DNA from: Streblospio benedicti
Taxonomy: Eukaryota; Annelida; Polychaeta; Spionida; Spionidae
Direction of reading: 5' to 3'
Assembly: GCA_019095985.1 (NCBI GenBank)
Contig: CM032662.1
Location: 20,060,562 to 20,124,561 of the forward strand
Length of the DNA: 64,000 bases
In this document: positions 62,639 to 64,000 of the stretch, in pieces
How positions within the stretch are numbered: position 1 is the first letter of the stretch
Layout of the letters: each line of letters opens with the position of its first letter
The notes under the pieces: model-generated
What the model saw: only the letters and a program-made list of their open reading frames with translations
The model's database searches: none
Told to the model about the DNA's origin: nothing
Translations under genes and position numbers: made by a program

Positions 62639-63924
62639 TCATAAAGATACTGTGGCTTCCATCCAACCATTCAAATCGAAATGTGCTTCCCCATCCTTAT
62701 GATATACTTTGAACACATCTGGAATAAACAAAACAAACATCCTTTCATAGTACAATAAACTAAAAGTCATCAATACATAAGGCGTATGGTTGACAACATG
62801 GTTTACTTTTTTTTTTGCTTTCTACTTATTAGTACAATGTAACTTCCTTTCATAGCATAGATAATGCTCAGGCAAAATGTCTTATTTTCTTCGTAAGTAC
62901 TATTACAGAAATGTGTAAATCACTTTAAATAAAGGAAGTGGCTAGGGAGCCGACGTCAGCTCCCTAGCCACTTCCTTAAATAAAATATCAACAGCTTAAA
63001 AGTCTCACATTTAGATTATGTTATATTTTAAAATCAACACCAAAATGTTATGCCCTCACATTTACTAAAACATTACCAGTAAGTTACATATTCTGACAAT
63101 TCACATCAAATGATAAGATAGACATGAATTTCATCAATGAGTAGGCTTTATATGTAATTTAGTTACACATGAAGAAAATCACCCACCATCCCTTTTGTGC
63201 TGTCCAGTATTATTTGATGGGCATTTGTGCTTCTTTAAAAATAACAATTGTTTCAACATATAGTAATGTTTAAAAAATTGCTGTTGTATTAGAAATTACT
63301 TGTTCAGTGTCTGAGCATAACATTTAACTATGTTGCAATTCTAAAAACAAATACCACAATAACGAATGGATAAAATTTAAAAGTTGAACTTACTGAAAAG
63401 AGATAAAATCTTGGACATGCAAACTATAAAGTCATCCAAATTGATTTCTCTGTGTTCATTCCCATATCTTGTGAGCAGTTTGTCAAGAACACTTGAGCTC
63501 AGTCTATAGCCTATGTAAAATGCAGTTGTAGTTACATATTAATTGAAACCAATTGGGAATAATGGATGGAAGAATGTGTAAAAATACTTATTTTTCTCAC
63601 CTTGCGATGCTATAGCTTTTCTCAATTCAAAACCATCAATGGTTTTGTTTTTGTTATCGTCATTTACATAAAATAGCTTCTGCAAAACAATGTAATCATT
63701 GGCTTATTCACACAATACACAATTATAATTCAAAATTAAAACAATCTCATTGAACAATACATTTATATCAACAATTTCAGTAATCAAAATTCATACTTTC
63801 CATGATCTCAACATGTTCCAAAGGTATTTGAACTCAAAGAATCCCAGTTTGCCATTTTTGTTGACGTCTACCAAGATTAGCATAGCCTTACATGCATCTA
63901 TACTTAAATCTCTATGGTTGGGAT
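62639..63924 (-). CDS. Calpain-type penta-EF-hand domain, last four exons
   Basis: Exons on the minus strand: 63797-63924, 63601-63679, 63394-63510 and 62639-62718, with matching phases. They encode LSIDACKAMLILVDVNKNGK then LGFFEFKYLWNML (a canonical EF-hand loop, D-x-N-x-N-G-x-L-x-x-x-E), KLFYVNDDNKNKTIDGFELR, YRLSSSVLDKLLTRYG with REINLDDFIVCM, and a last degenerate hand with FKVYHKDGEAHFDLNGWMEA, ending ATVSL. The order, and the phrase GKLGFFEFKYLW in particular, matches the C-terminal penta-EF domain of classical calpains. The protease core and start codon lie beyond 64000. Sorcin-like or small-subunit-only proteins are possible alternatives. Confidence 0.82.
62719..63393. other. Last intron of the calpain-type gene
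   Basis: No extra exon was found. It contains the perfect hairpin at 62932-62977. Confidence 0.55.
62932..62977. repeat. Perfect 19-base-arm hairpin
   Basis: The arm AAGGAAGTGGCTAGGGAGC and its exact complement flank an 8-base CGACGTCA spacer. The stem has no mismatch. It lies in the last intron of the calpain-type gene. No transposon context was found. Confidence 0.9.
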
Positions 63925-64000
63925 CTGTTAAAGAAATAAAATAAAATATCACTTTCTTTACAAAATTTAGCAGCTTCACAAAATTAGTTACTTCAGTCAT

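Overview
The window is nuclear DNA from an animal. Host genes are split by many short GT-AG introns, and intergenic and intron DNA is AT-rich and full of decayed transposons. The repeat mix (tRNA-derived SINEs, CR1/Jockey-type LINEs, a Penelope-like element, Helitrons, fold-back MITEs, an LTR element), the recurring ACATGTA and ACCGGTA words and the protein sequences fit a marine invertebrate, most likely a lophotrochozoan such as a mollusc. That placement is inference. Two runs of exactly 100 N (26168-26267 and 56720-56819) are scaffold gaps.

Layout. 178-4539 (-): seven internal exons of a DDX28-type mitochondrial DEAD-box helicase, with a Helitron in one intron. 5151-6062 (+): an intronless p53-family gene, divergent from the helicase. 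6.5-15.1 kb: transposon-rich block with a LINE carrying a fold-back insertion, and a second LINE split by a 2 kb DNA transposon with an 8-bp target duplication that itself contains a Helitron. 15.9-16.3 kb (-): a small secreted six-cysteine peptide precursor. 16.7-21.4 kb (-): a complete nine-exon MBIP gene (ATAC histone acetyltransferase complex). 22.4-27.1 kb: a fold-back MITE, a LINE, a gap and a Penelope-like remnant. 27.2-31.1 kb (+): the last nine exons of adenylate kinase 7 (AK7, cilia). 32.5-48.2 kb (-): a complete eleven-exon presenilin, with several MITEs and palindromes in its long introns. 48.9-49.5 kb: a minisatellite. 50.6-52.1 kb (+): an intronless membrane protein with discoidin-like domains. 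52.4-56.7 kb: a GC-rich LTR-element fossil running into a gap. 59.1-61.5 kb (+): a complete six-exon isoaspartyl peptidase/L-asparaginase (ASRGL1 type). 62.6-63.9 kb (-): the last four exons of a calpain-type penta-EF-hand protein, whose 5' part lies outside the window.

Exon chains for MBIP, presenilin and ASRGL1 were built by hand from splice signals and homology. Each sums to a multiple of three with matching phases at every junction and a length near the known family, so these models are well supported. The genes are unrelated housekeeping, signalling and ciliary genes, and no operon-like cooperation is implied.

The items most worth a second look are the intronless p53-family gene, which keeps zinc ligands and a tetramerisation helix but has replaced main DNA-contact residues; the six-cysteine secreted peptide with eclosion-hormone-like spacing; the inverted Penelope-type arms with hammerhead-like folds; and the nested transposon with a clean target duplication.
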